A stretch of DNA of 64,000 bases from Graphilbum fragrans (GCA_001513895.1 LLKO01000008.1:186001-250000), one strand, 5' to 3'. Positions 33,635 to 43,910 are shown, counted from the first letter of the stretch. A program made the numbers and translations. The notes: generated by a model not told the origin, from the sequence alone.

Positions 33635-34603
33635 ATGGCCAACCAAAGCATAAGAAAACGCCCGGCGAGCGAGCTGTCGCGGGCCAAGGGTGTCGAGGAG
33701 TCGAAGAAGCAAAAGCAGGCGGCAGAGAGCGCCAGCGACGAGACGGCGCTCGCGGCTGGTCTGCTCGACTCCGACGATGATCTTGACAATGCGCTCGTCG
33801 ACGACGGCGCCTCGTCCGTGGAAGGATCCGATGGGGATGATTCAGAGGGCGAGGAGGGCTCAGACGCGCCGGACTCGCTAGACCGGACAACGACGAAGAA
33901 GACGAAGACGCCAAAACAGGCGGGGGAGGAGGAGGAGGAAGAGGAGGATGACGAGGAGGGAGAGGAAGACGAAGACGACGACGAGGACGACCAGGACGAC
34001 GACGGCGGTTTTGCAGACAGCGACGACGAAGGCCAGGCGCACACGCGCAAAAAGTCCAAGCGCAACGACGCCTCCGCCTTTGCCACGTCGCTGCACAAGA
34101 TCCTCGGCACCAAGCTGTCGACGTCGCGCCGCGCCGACCCCGTGCTCGCGCGCAGCGCCGACGCCCACGAAGCCAGCCGCCGGGTGATGGACGCGGCCTT
34201 GGCGGAAAAGGCGCGGCGCCAGCTGCGGATTGAGAAGCGCGCGGCGCTCGAAAAGGGGCGGGTCAAGGACGTCTTGATCGCGACCAACCGGGGTGTCGGA
34301 GAGGGCGGAGAGGGCGGAGAGACCGCAGAGACCGCAGAGACCACAGAGACCACGGCCAGCCTGCTCGAGGGCGAGCGCCGGCTCCGCAAAGTGGCGCAGC
34401 GCGGCGTGGTGCGGCTGTTCAATGCCGTGCGGGCGTCGCAGGTGCAGGCGGCGGAGGCGAAGCGGGCGGCGACGGCGACGACGGCTGCGGCGGCACGGTC
34501 GGCGGGCTTGATCGGCATTGACAAGCGGTCGGCCAAGGTGACAGAGATGAGCCGGAAGGGCTTCTTGGATCTGATTGCAGCGGGCGGCGGGAAGAAGGAG
34601 TAG
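33635..34603 (+). CDS. rrp15: ribosomal RNA-processing protein Rrp15
   Basis: Single exon, 322 aa. The start at 33635 is in a strong ACCATGG context; an in-frame ATG at 33599 is an alternative. An acidic N-terminal half has long Glu/Asp tracts (about residues 40-130). The Rrp15 domain follows: KRNDASAFATSLHKILGTKL, DPVLARSADAHEASRR, EKARRQLRIEKRAALEKGRV and RRLRKVAQRGVVRLFNAVRA. Yeast Rrp15 is a nucleolar factor needed for 27S pre-rRNA processing and early 60S assembly. A TAETAETTETT insert from a short GA/CA-rich repeat lies near residue 225. The C-terminus keeps the motif KVTEMSRKGFLDLIA expected of the family. Confidence 0.92.
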   Translation: MANQSIRKRPASELSRAKGVEESKKQKQAAESASDETALAAGLLDSDDDLDNALVDDGASSVEGSDGDDSEGEEGSDAPDSLDRTTTKKTKTPKQAGEEEEEEEDDEEGEEDEDDDEDDQDDDGGFADSDDEGQAHTRKKSKRNDASAFATSLHKILGTKLSTSRRADPVLARSADAHEASRRVMDAALAEKARRQLRIEKRAALEKGRVKDVLIATNRGVGEGGEGGETAETAETTETTASLLEGERRLRKVAQRGVVRLFNAVRASQVQAAEAKRAATATTAAAARSAGLIGIDKRSAKVTEMSRKGFLDLIAAGGGKKE

Positions 34604-35090
34604 GGGTAGACGCAGCAGGAAGCGGTGCCTATCAGAGACAAGCACAGACAGCAAGTCGGGCATGGATGTGTAGAGGCGTTCTGGATGCTAAAAGGGGATT
34701 GCTTACAAAATCAAACATCATTCAGTGCCATGTGCCACTGCTCACATTCACAGGACGGGCACATGGACACATGGCAGGCCAAGAGACATCACGGCACACA
34801 CAAACGGCCTCCTTAAACATAAATTCATTAGTATGAGCTGCGTGTCTGCCTGGTGGCGTCTATACTCCGTAGATCCGACATCCGTGTCCCTTCCGTAACC
34901 GTAATGCAAGTCCGTACTGTTGTCTTTTCTGTGTCCTCCGTTGCCCTCCCCTTGCCTGTTTCCGAGTCTCTTCCTCCTGTTCTGTCTCCTTGTGATCTGG
35001 TCTCCTTGGCCCTTGCCTCCTTGTCTCATCGACTTCTCGTGTCTCACTCGTCTTCTCGTGTCTCATCGTCTCTCCTCGTTTCTCACAACC
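34604..35090. other. convergent spacer
   Basis: About 490 nt between rrp15 and the ferredoxin 3' end. The part after 34920 is CT-rich with repeated TCTC/CTCGTC words on the plus strand. No gene is seen. Confidence 0.5.
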
Positions 35091-35866
35091 CTACGACGCC
35101 GCTGCGGCCGCCGCCTTCGCCTGGAAATCGCTGGCTTGCAGATTTCTCGTCATGGCCGGCAGGCGCACCACGACGCCGTCCAGATCCTTGGTCATGTGCA
35201 CCTGGCAGCCGAGACGGCTGGTCTCGGTGAGGCCGAACGCGAGGTCGAGCATGTCGTTCTCGTCGTCGTCCGGCTCGGGGATGCGGTCGTAGTAGTCCTC
35301 GCCCTCGACGACGATGTGGCAGGTCGAGCAGGCACAAGAGCCGCCGCACGCGCCCTCCATTTCGAGGTCGTGGGCCTGGGCAATGTCCAGCAGGTTGTCG
35401 CCCTCGGAGACGGCAATCTTGTGGACGTCGCCGTCCTTGTCGATGAAGGTGATGTAGAGTCTGGGAGGATGAGCATCCAGGCAAAGAATGGACAAAACCA
35501 GACACAGAATAAAACAGGCCCAAAACAGAGCATAGAACTCACTCTTCACCGGGCTTCGGCTTGTGCACGTGGCCGTGCGGCCGCTGCGGTGTCGCAGAAA
35601 AGGCACGTATGCTGTGGCAGGCGAGTGTGGAGGCTAGAGGTCAGCGGTGGTTGCAGGCGACGAGACGCATCAGAAGTGGTGGGGAACCTACTCAGAGAGG
35701 GCCGACATCTGTGTGCAGACTTGGGGAGAGTGGACAGCGTTGACAGCTGCGACAGACGTGACCGATGTGACAGCTGTGACAGCTGTGACACTTTGCTGAG
35801 GCTTAGCTTGGCCAGCGGCGAGGCCGTGCGCACAAGGCGCTGTGAAAGGCATCGTGGCGACGACAT
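35091..35866 (-). CDS. yah1: mitochondrial [2Fe-2S] ferredoxin (adrenodoxin type)
   Basis: Exons on the minus strand are 35866-35692, 35633-35543 and 35460-35091 (211 aa). Introns are 58 and 82 nt and all junctions keep frame. The first 60 residues (MSSPRCLSQRLVRTASPLAK...) form an Arg/Ser-rich mitochondrial presequence. The mature part has KPGEELYITFIDKDGDVHKI, then the cluster ligands in GACGGSCACSTCHIVV (Cys-x5-Cys-x2-Cys) with the fourth Cys in RLGCQVHM, and the acidic DMLDLAFGLTETS partner-docking helix. It passes electrons from ferredoxin reductase to Fe-S cluster assembly and haem A/ubiquinone synthesis. The C-terminus carries an extra alanine-rich tail. It is divergent from ugo1, another mitochondrial gene. 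Confidence 0.95.
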
Positions 35867-36409
35867 GGCGTGCAGACGGGACGATTGGGAGAGGTCCAAG
35901 GCAGAAAGGTGGTAATGAGGGAATGGATTTGCACGCTTATCGACGGCAGAGTCAGCAGCGAGAAAGACGGGTTCGCTGGGTCTCGATTTGAGATCTCAGT
36001 GAGTGCTGAGACGAGTATGCAAATGCGTGCAGAGAGTCACAATAATTCCTGTCCTCGGGCCCGAGTGGGACATGCACAGCTCCTCGTCTGGACGAGAACT
36101 CCGTCCTCTAGCTGTCGTCGCCCGTTAATCTCATAAAATTTTAGAGGCAGTTCCACCCGCGGACAGCTCCTCCAATCGCCGTCGCCCAATAACACTTCGG
36201 ATTACGCTGGCGGCCGGGGACGTTGATCCGCCTCCGAACAGCTTAACTCCGAGATGATTTCATAGGTGGAGATGCTTTCCAACGGCTCCATTGCACTGCA
36301 TTTTTGCGTTTGGAAAAGCGGTGGCCCCTCAGCGACCTCAACGCCACCTCCCACGTCCACCGTCCGCACACCCCGACATTACCCCCGCGTCCCTCTTACT
36401 GCCCCCCCC
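35867..36409. other. divergent promoter of yah1 and ugo1
   Basis: 543 nt between the two divergent starts. It should carry promoters for both genes. An in-frame ATG at 36272 could extend Ugo1 by 46 residues but those residues look noncoding. Confidence 0.5.
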
Positions 36410-38072
36410 ATGGCGTCTGGCGTCAATCCTCTGCGGCCGTACTACATCCCGCCGTCGATCGGCGATCTTCCGGAACCGACCTCCGGCCATGTCCGGGCAG
36501 CTTCCGGCGTCGCCGGCGCCGGTGCCGGCAGCTACTCGCACAAGGCCCGCGACATGTTTAGCGACCTCGACTACAAGGACTACAAGGACTACGTGTCCGA
36601 TGCGTCGCCGTCGATGCTGCAGCCCGTCCGCGACATCGTCGACAACCTGCTGTGGCGCTATGTGTCGGTGCTGATGGCCCAGCCCTTCGAAGCGGCCAAG
36701 ACGCTGCTGCAGACGCGCAGCCAGCACACGGAGCCGACAGGGCCGTCGCTGGTTGTGCCCGAGCCGCCGCGGCGCGACGCCCGCAACGTGTGGGCTGCTG
36801 AAGGAGTAGGTGGCGAGAGACAGAGGCACGAGATTGAGAGGAGGCGCCCCCGCTAACGCAGCCAGTTTGACGACTCGGACCCCGACGAGCCCAGCTACTT
36901 TGGCGCCAACGCGCTCAACACGCCGCCCGCGCTCTATGCGCGCTCCCAGCGCAAAGTGCTCTCGCCGCCGCTGTCGCCGCTGTCGCCGCCGGCGTCCGAG
37001 GGGCTGCCGGTGGCGGCGGCGGCGCCGCCGAAACCTGCCACCACGAGGCAGCTCCTGCTCGCCAAGCCCGACTCCATCGTCGAGGTCATTGCGCAGCTGT
37101 GGACGCGCGAGGGCGCCTGGGGCGTGTGGAAGGGCGCCAACGCGTCCTTTCTGTACACCGTGCTGCAGTCGCTGCTGGAGAACTGGTCGCGCAGTCTGCT
37201 CAGTGCCCTGTTCAACGTGCCCGACCTCGGCCTGCAGGACGACGTCGACCGCCTCATCGACATTGCCTCGCCGTATCCGTGGGCGTCGCTGTTTGTCGCC
37301 GGCGCCGCGGCTGTGTCCACCGGCCTGATCCTGGCCCCCCTGGATCTCGTGCGAACGAGGTAGGTGCTTTTTGTCTTTTTTTGTCTTTTTTTGCTTCTTT
37401 TTTTTTCTCGCCGTTGATCACGTGCTCACATGCAGACTCATCGTCACGCCCACCACGCGCTCGCCGCGCCGCGTGCTCTCCATCCTGCGCCACCTACCGT
37501 CCTACCTCTGCCCGCCGGCTCTCGTGGTGCCGACCGTGCTGCACTCGCTCATCCACCCGCTCTTCACGCTGTCGACGCCGCTCGTCCTGCGCACCCGCTT
37601 CATGATCGACCGCGACCTCCACCCCACGACCTTTTCGGCCGCCAAGTTCTGCTCCTCTTCGCTGGCCCTCTTCATCAAGCTGCCGGTTGAGACCGTCCTG
37701 CGCCGCGGCCAGGCCGCCGTGTCGGCGCTGCCGGCCTACCACGCCGCCGCCGACCCAACGGCCGCGGCTGCCAGCATGCCCATGGAAACGGTGGTGCCGC
37801 TAGGGCCGTACAACGGCGTGCTGGGCACGATGCACCACATTGTCTTTGAAGAGGGCCAGTCGGTAGTGTCGAGCGGGGCGCAGATGCCCACAACGGCCAC
37901 AAAAGGCAAGGGCTCGCTGCGCAAGGGCAAGGCGCCGACGGTGGCGGAGGCCGTGTACCGGCGTGGGCAGGGCATGGAAGGGCTGTGGCGCGGCTGGAAG
38001 GTCAGCTGGTGGGGCCTTGTTGGTTTGTGGACGGCGGCTGCCGTTGGCGGAGGCGGCAACGGGGAGTTTTGA
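36410..38072 (+). CDS. ugo1: mitochondrial outer-membrane fusion protein Ugo1
   Basis: Exons are 36410-36805, 36866-37359 and 37436-38072 (508 aa). Introns are 60 and 76 nt. The N-terminus SGVNPLRPYYIPPSIGD is characteristic of fungal Ugo1. Three degenerate mitochondrial-carrier repeats follow, with the PxE/DxxK/R signatures QPFEAAKTLLQT, APLDLVRTRLIV and LPVETVLRRG. Ugo1 is a modified carrier in the outer membrane that links the fusion GTPases Fzo1 and Mgm1 and assists lipid mixing. Low-complexity linkers (SPPLSPLSPPAS and others) separate the repeats. The last part ends in a Gly-rich tail. Upstream it shares a promoter region with yah1. Confidence 0.92.
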
Positions 38073-38079
38073 GAGGAGG

Positions 38080-38225
38080 GGAAATACGAGGACGGAGACG
38101 AGGACGGGGAGAGATGAGGACAGAGACGAGGAAGGAGAGAGACGAGGACAGACGGAGACGGAAGCGAAAGACGAAAGCGAAAGACGAAGACGGAGACGAA
38201 GACGGAGACGGAAGACGTGGAGCAA
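38080..38225 (+). repeat. polypurine tract with imperfect GA-rich repeats
   Basis: About 145 nt downstream of the ugo1 stop consist almost only of A, G and scattered C in GACGAGGAC/GACGGAGAC-type repeats. It lies in the ugo1 3' flank. Confidence 0.7.
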
Positions 38226-38372
38226 TCCGCGTGCTGGGCTGGCGTTTGTGCACACCCATCTCTTTTTATTTCTTGGACATGTAGCGAGCTTTACGAATAC
38301 CCACGAGCAGTGACTAGACAGTTGAACAAAACACACGCCTCACATTTGGGCAATGAACAACAGCAAGTCACA

Positions 38373-38432
38373 GAGCACACAAACACACAACACACGCGCA
38401 CACGCTCCCGCACACACACACGCGCGCGCGTT
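38373..38432. repeat. CA/CG alternating purine-pyrimidine repeat
   Basis: CA-rich DNA ending in an uninterrupted alternating stretch (38409-38430) of CA steps followed by CG steps. It lies between the convergent ugo1 and uL15 genes. Confidence 0.75.
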
Positions 38433-38771
38433 GAACACGCAAGGTTCTCTTCCTAACGCCAATGCTACCGAACAAGGCTGGACTGGCCCGCACGTAGCTC
38501 ATATCGCCAGCTGAGTCCGATCCGGGACGTCCTCTATTCACACAGTAAACAAAACCCGCCAATGAGGATGTCCATGGACATCTGATCCGTGAAAGCCCTG
38601 GTAATTTTTTCATTTTTTTGGTTGTTATAGACCTTGTAGACCCGTAGCAGGCCCGCTGTAGACCCTCGCTGGTGTCATCGTAAGAGGGGGGTATGAATGC
38701 CCCGTCGTCCATTTTGAGTGTGTGGCCGTCTCTCTGGCCGGTGCCCTTTTCCCGACACGTTCGTGTCCCAT

Positions 38772-39355
38772 TTATGCCACCAGCTCCACCACACCACCGG
38801 CCTCCTTCAGCTTCTTCTCGGCCAGGGCGCTGACGTAGCGGGCGCGCACGACAATGGGTATCTCGGGCAGACGGCCCTTGCCCAGGAGCTTGGAGTAGCC
38901 GAACGGCAGCAGGTCGATCACGGGGGCGGTGTCCTTCTTCTCGCCGGACAGGTACTTTTCGCGGACCTCGGCGGGGACCAGAGTCCAGAGCTGCGCGGGT
39001 TAGAAGGCGCCCGGTGGAATGCGTTCGATGCCACAAGAGGGCGAAACTCACCTTGTCCAGGTTGATGACCGGGTTCCACTGCTGGTTTCTGAGCAGGTGG
39101 AATCTGCGCATACCAACCTTACCGAAGTAGCCGGGATGGTACTTGTCGATGTTCGTGCGGTGGTGGTGCTATTTCGTCAGCCTGCGTGCTCTCCTGCCGG
39201 CCATGCCTTCACGTCGGCCCAATTCCATCCAGGCGTCTTACCATGCCACCAGCCATACCACGACCACCAGGATGCTTCCGGTGCTTGCCGACGCGACCCT
39301 TACCGGCGCTCACGTGGCCGCGGTGCTTGCGAGTTTTGGTGAAACGAGTCGGCAT
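38772..39355 (-). CDS. rpl28: cytosolic 60S ribosomal protein uL15 (L27a/L28)
   Basis: Exons on the minus strand are 39355-39242, 39168-39052 and 38990-38772 (149 aa, the standard length). Introns are 73 and 61 nt in phase 0. The sequence is strongly conserved: MPTRFTKTRKHRGHVSAGKG, HRKHPGGRGMAGGM/HHHRTN, YHPGYFGKVGMRRFHLLRNQ, INLDK/LWTLVP and PIVVRARYVSALAEKKLKEA. It is a structural protein of the large ribosomal subunit. It sits convergent to ugo1, with about 700 nt of repeat-rich spacer between them. Confidence 0.98.
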
Positions 39356-39717
39356 CTTGAATGTTCTTCTCGTTCGGTGCTGTCGTTCGAGATGGGTTGG
39401 TGATGAGGAGGAGGGAAGGGGGGAAAATGGCGGGCTACGAATTTCGGGTTTTTGGCGACCAACCTATTTTTTTGCTGCTTTTTGCGGGCACACTAATTTT
39501 TTTCTGCAAAACTTGGGGCTGCCCGGCGGTGGGGCAACAGATTTTCCGCGCTTCGGACCCGCACGACCCTATCCAGGGTATTGTCACGTGATAGGGCAAG
39601 TGGGCAATGTGGGCCCTGCATCGCGCATCGCGCATCGCATCGAGCAAGCGTACATTCTCGTGATAATACATGCCCACGCATTCTACCAAACGTCCTTCCC
39701 CGCCACCACCACACCTC
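39356..39717. other. uL15 promoter region
   Basis: About 360 nt between the uL15 start and the GH3 stop, both on the minus strand. It has T-rich runs near 39470-39510 and a short GCATCGC repeat near 39620. No gene is seen. Confidence 0.5.
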
Positions 39718-42203
39718 TCACGGCTGCGGCCACTTGTCCAGCACTGTTTCGGCGCCCGTCAGCGCAAATGCCACGGTGGCAGCGGTCGGCTCATCGATGG
39801 TCACTGTGTAGCTTCCGGGATACAGCACCGTGTGGCCGCTGGCATCGACGCGCGCCACATTGCCGAGCGTCCAGGCGAGCCGGGCGGTCTGGGTGGCGCC
39901 GGCGGAGACGTTGAACAGGCGCGTGTAGGCAGCGAGCGTTTTGCGCGGATACGGCGGCGGGCCGACGCCGTGAGCGGCGACGAACGCGAGGGCGACGTAG
40001 TCGGAGGCGACGAGGCCGGTGTTGGTGACGGACACCGGCAGCGGCGGCAGGGGGCAGCGGTCGAGATACGGCTCGCGGCAGGCGGCGAGCAGGTCCGGGA
40101 TGGCGAGGGACGCGGGAAAGGACGTGCTGGTGACGGAAAACGTGGTGTAGTGCAGGCCGTGGCCAAAGGGGAACACGGCGCTGCCGTTGTACCAGCGGTA
40201 GGTGCGGCCCGGAAACGACGCCGACGGCCGCAGGGCCATGTTGGTCACGGGCGCCGCATCGGTGTAGCTGGCCGGGTACATGGTCATGGGCAGGCGGCCC
40301 GCCGGCGCGGCCGCGCCCGTCAGCAGATTCATGACCGCGGAGCCGCCGTCCTGGCCCGGATAGCCCGCCCACAGAATGGCGCGCACGTTGGGCAGCGCCA
40401 GCAGCGGCGTGTCGTCGACGTGCGTGCCCAGCTTGACGACGACGACGGGCTTGCCCAGCGCGGCCAGCGCGCGGATCTGCGCCAGCTGCCCGCGCGGCCA
40501 CGCGATCGACGTGCGGTCGCTGCTCTCCCGCTCCACCGTGTTGTCGATGCCCCCGAAGTACACCACCACGCTGGCTTTCTGCGCCGCCGCCGTCGCCGCG
40601 CTCGTGTCCGCGCTCGCCTGCGCCACCGGGCCCGTCGCCGCGCTGACCGCGAAGCCCATGCGCTGGGCCGCCGCCGCCGGGTCGTGCTGGAACGGCGGCG
40701 CGCCGCTGTAGCCCCCGAGCAGCTCGTCGGCCTTGGCCGCCCAGAACCCCACCATGGCCAGCGCCGGCGCCTCGCTCTTGGACAGCGGCAACAGGCCGTC
40801 GTTTTTGAGCAGCACGATGCCCTCCTCGGCCGCCTGCAGCGCCGTCGCCTGCGCTTCTGCGGTGTTGACGTCGGCCGCGCCCAGGCTGCGGTAGCGGCCG
40901 CCGGCGCCGTCGAAAAGACCGGCCCGCACCAGCCCCTGGAACTGCCGCAGCATCATGCGGTCCAGCGTGGCCTGGCTGAAGAGCTTCTGGCCGAAGGCCG
41001 CCGCCGGGTTCGGCGCGGCGTTGCTGTTGGCGTAGCAAATGTTGTCGACGCCGGCCGCGAAGGACGCGCCCACGGCCGCCGCATGGTTTGCTTTGTAGCC
41101 GTGGCCGCCGCCGCCGCCGCCGTTCGCCACGTAGTACACGGCGTCGCAGTCGCTGACGACGTACTCGTTGTGGGCTGTCCAGTTCCAGTGCTGCCGCAGC
41201 ACGGTGTCCAGGAGATAGGTGTTGGCGCAGGCGGGCACGCCGTTGACGGCGTTGTAGGCGCACATCATCGAGCCGACGTGGCTGTCGCGCGCACACTGCT
41301 GGAAGGGCGGCAGATAATACTCGACGAGGTCCTGCAGCGACACCTTGGCGTCAAAGTTGAAGCGCGTGACGCTGCCGGCGTTCTCGAGGTCGTAGGCGGC
41401 GAAATGCTTGCACGTCGCAATCACGCGGACGCCCGAAGACGCGTTGCCCTCCATCCCCCGCACGTACGCGTCGGCAAACCGCTTGTTGCGGAACGCATCT
41501 TCGCCGGGCGTTTCGTGGCCGCGGCCCCAGCGCGGATCCCGGAACGGGTTGACGTTGGGCGTCCAGAAGTCGAGGTGCGACCGGCCGTTGTTGGCAAACG
41601 CCCGGGCTTCGATGCCAATGGTGCGCCCGATCTGCCACACGAGCTCGTCGTCAAAGGCCGCCGCCGCCGTGATGGCCTGCGGAAACTGCGTCGCCGCGCT
41701 GAAGGCGCCGCCCCAGGTGTTGCCGCGGTTGTGTGCGACGCCGTGCAGGGCTTCGTTCCACCATTGGTAGGCGGCGAGGCCGAGTTTGGAGAAGCCCGGG
41801 GAGTTGCTGTAGAGTGAGTATGGATGCGAGGAGAAGAGAAAGAAAGGCCAGAAGAAAGAAGGAAGGAAGGAAATAAAAAGAAACATACGGAAAGAAATAA
41901 AGATAGCAGGATAGAAAGAACAAGAGACGAAGGGAAAAGAAATAAAGACAACCGATAGAAAGACCGACAGAAGGGTAAAGAGAGAAGCAAAAGAACGAGA
42001 AGGAACAAAAACACCCACTTCACTAGATTGTTCAGCTTGTCGCTGTTGCTCATGGCAGCCACAAGAGCAGCCGCTCGCTCCTCCGCCGTGGCCGATGTGT
42101 TGCACACCAGATTGCCTTTGAGCGGCCCCGTTGTGCAGTCCGGAAACGTCACGCCGGCCCAGCTCGGCCCCCAGAGAGCGCATAGTACAGCGAGGACTCT
42201 CAT
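39718..42203 (-). CDS. secreted exo-1,4-beta-xylosidase, glycoside hydrolase family 3
   Basis: Exons on the minus strand are 42203-42019 and 41806-39718 (757 aa). The 212-nt intron joins NSDKLNNLV to NNSPGFSKLGLAAYQWW in a phase-2 codon. MRVLAVLCALWGPSWA is the signal peptide; in-frame ATGs at 42236 and 42254 are alternatives. Family blocks are YQWWNEALHGVAHN, DFWTPNVNPFRDPRWGRGHE, VIATCKHFAAYDLE and EYVVSDCDAVYYV, with the nucleophile Asp281 in SDCD. The alpha/beta sandwich (EEGIVLLKNDGLLPL) and a C-terminal FnIII-like domain (YRWYNGSAVFPFGHGLHYTT) follow. It releases xylose from xylo-oligosaccharides, completing the work of the GH10 xylanase. GGCTAA elements lie upstream. Confidence 0.95.
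41815..42010 (-). repeat. polypyrimidine low-complexity tract filling the GH3 intron
   Basis: Nearly the whole intron 41807-42018 is C/T on the coding strand (GA-rich on the plus strand) with TTCC/TTTC-type repeats. At 212 nt it is the longest intron in the window. Confidence 0.8.
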
Positions 42204-42325
42204 TGCGGCGGTCTGACCTTGCCTGTTTCTCGTCATCGTCTGAGGATCTGGCATACTCCTGCCTCGTCCGTCGTATTGGCGGCATGTTAAATAGTTGGCT
42301 GTACCCCAGATTAATATGAGCTACA

Positions 42326-42332
42326 TTTAGCC
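42326..42332 (-). promoter_or_regulatory. GGCTAAA, possible XlnR/Xyr1 site
   Basis: On the coding strand this reads GGCTAAA, the XlnR consensus in its best form, about 125 nt upstream of the GH3 start. Confidence 0.4.
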
Positions 42333-42386
42333 CGATATGATGATACTATGATACTGTGATATTGTTGATTTCATACCCAAGTTCAA

Positions 42387-42392
42387 GGCTAA
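42387..42392 (+). promoter_or_regulatory. GGCTAA, possible second XlnR/Xyr1 site
   Basis: A second copy in the opposite orientation, about 185 nt upstream of the GH3 start and 55 nt from the first copy. Confidence 0.35.
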
Positions 42393-42816
42393 TATCAGTC
42401 GAGTTGTGAATCTGTTTCCTTTCGTTGTTTAGTATTCTTTTACTCTTTTATTCTTTTATTCTCTTTTCTTTTGACTTGTTGATTATTCTTATTTTCAGCA
42501 GTTAGTTCAGGTGATGCCATTTTTCGTTTACCATTTAATTAGGCTCCCAATACCAATCACAATAATTCATCCGAATTTAATACACAATTCTTAACGAATA
42601 ATGATACATCTAATAATACAGCTCAACTCGATTATTCCAAGTAGGAACTCAATTCAAACAGCAACACGTTTCTTGACCAAACAGAAACAACCAATACAAC
42701 TCAGCCTAATGAGTCCGATTATACGAAACTCCGTCCAAATAAACACAAAATACCCATAAACTCCACAAGCTCAATTCAATGCTAAACCAATATCTCCCAT
42801 CTCACACCCTTACTGG

Positions 42817-43662
42817 CTAAGCCTTGTACGAGCAGGTCAGCGCGCTCGAGCTCGGGTTCGCACACGAGGCCAAGATCTTGCCCGACTGGCGCATGTTGAC
42901 CAGCAGCGATCCCGAGGTGCCGGACTTGGCGCCGGCGGTCGTGCTCACGGCGCAGTCGGTAAAGTTGACGGCGCCAAAGTTGGCAAACGGCACCAGGCCG
43001 CTGCCCTCGACAAAGTCCTCGATGATCCACTCCGCGTTCGTCTGGCACAGCTGCTTGGCCTGGCCGGTGAAGGTGTGGCTGACGCTCTTGGCCGTCGTCA
43101 GGTTCTCGACCAGCACCGTGCCGGAGCTGTTGGACGCGGCCGTGGCCGTCAGCCGGATCTTGTCGCCGGCGCTGATGGCAAAGCCGGAAAACACGTACGC
43201 CGTGTACGGGTACCACTCGTACCACGCGGCAAACGACACCACGCTGCCCTTGATGTTGAAGTCCACGCCCGTCTGCAGGATGGCCGAGTGGCACGTAGCG
43301 CCGTCGATGCCGACCCACGCTGACGCCGCATAGTGCGTCGTGCTCGAGCCGCCCGACGGAATCGCCGGCTTGGGCACGGTGAAGGTGCCGGTCACCGACT
43401 TGTAGCCCGTGCCCACGCGGATTCCGCCCGCCCAGTTGGCCGAGTAGGCCGCCTGCACCTCGTTGGTGGCGATGCCGTCGACCTCGTCGACCGTCTCGTT
43501 GGCGCTGCGCTTGCCGATGCCATCGGAGATGATCTCGAGCGGCTGGGTCAGGCGCTGGGAGCGGCGAGCCGGGCTGCGGGGCTCACGGGGGACGAGAGTC
43601 ACCGGGTTGGCCAGCACGGCCTCGGCAGCCAGGAAGAGAGACACGGCAGAAGTGAACTTCAT
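42817..43662 (-). CDS. secreted glutamic peptidase, family G1 (eqolisin)
   Basis: Single exon, 281 aa. A signal peptide (MKFTSAVSLFLAAEAVLA) is followed by a basic propeptide ending near GKRSANE, then the mature beta-sandwich domain from about SANWAGGIRVG. The catalytic dyad of the family is present: Gln130 in SAILQTGVD and Glu211 in TNAEWIIEDF. WVGIDGATCHSA and AAWYEWYPYTAYVFSG are further family blocks. Related enzymes (aspergilloglutamic and scytalidoglutamic peptidase) work at very acid pH outside the cell. A TATA box lies at 43911-43918, and a 12-bp tandem repeat sits in the presumed 5' leader. A GCCAAG hexamer at 44047 is a possible PacC site, which would suit pH control. Confidence 0.95.
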   Translation of the reverse strand: MKFTSAVSLFLAAEAVLANPVTLVPREPRSPARRSQRLTQPLEIISDGIGKRSANETVDEVDGIATNEVQAAYSANWAGGIRVGTGYKSVTGTFTVPKPAIPSGGSSTTHYAASAWVGIDGATCHSAILQTGVDFNIKGSVVSFAAWYEWYPYTAYVFSGFAISAGDKIRLTATAASNSSGTVLVENLTTAKSVSHTFTGQAKQLCQTNAEWIIEDFVEGSGLVPFANFGAVNFTDCAVSTTAGAKSGTSGSLLVNMRQSGKILASCANPSSSALTCSYKA

Positions 43663-43807
43663 TTTGGTAGTGGTAAGAGAGAGGAAGGTGGGAAGATGAG
43701 GAAGATGAGTGAGAAGACGACGAGAAGACGAGGAGGATGACGTAAAACGAGGCTAAAGAGACAAGATGTAAAGACAAGGGTATCTGAGCTGGATAGTAAG
43801 GGAGAGA

Positions 43808-43879
43808 AGACTGGAGAGTAGACTGGAGTTTAGACTGGAGAGAAGACTGGTGAGCAGACTGGTGAGCAGACCGGAGAAC
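43808..43879. repeat. 12-bp tandem repeat, six copies, in the peptidase 5' leader
   Basis: Six consecutive 12-bp units begin AGACTGG (the last AGACCGG), with the final five bases varying (AGAGT, AGTTT, AGAGA, TGAGC, TGAGC, AGAAC). It lies between the TATA box and the ATG of the G1 peptidase, so it should be transcribed. Confidence 0.85.
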
Positions 43880-43910
43880 AGATAAGACGGAACAGATCGA
43901 GACATCACGC

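Larger units (their letters stand above)
42204..42816. other. AT-rich spacer and GH3 promoter
   Basis: About 610 nt between the GH3 start and the peptidase stop, strongly AT-rich after 42300. It contains the two GGCTAA elements listed below. No gene is seen. Confidence 0.55.

Noticed and set aside
39670..41817. A 715-codon plus-strand open frame
   Set aside because: It is the antisense shadow of the GH3 beta-xylosidase; composition is Arg/Ala/Gly/Val-rich without motifs.
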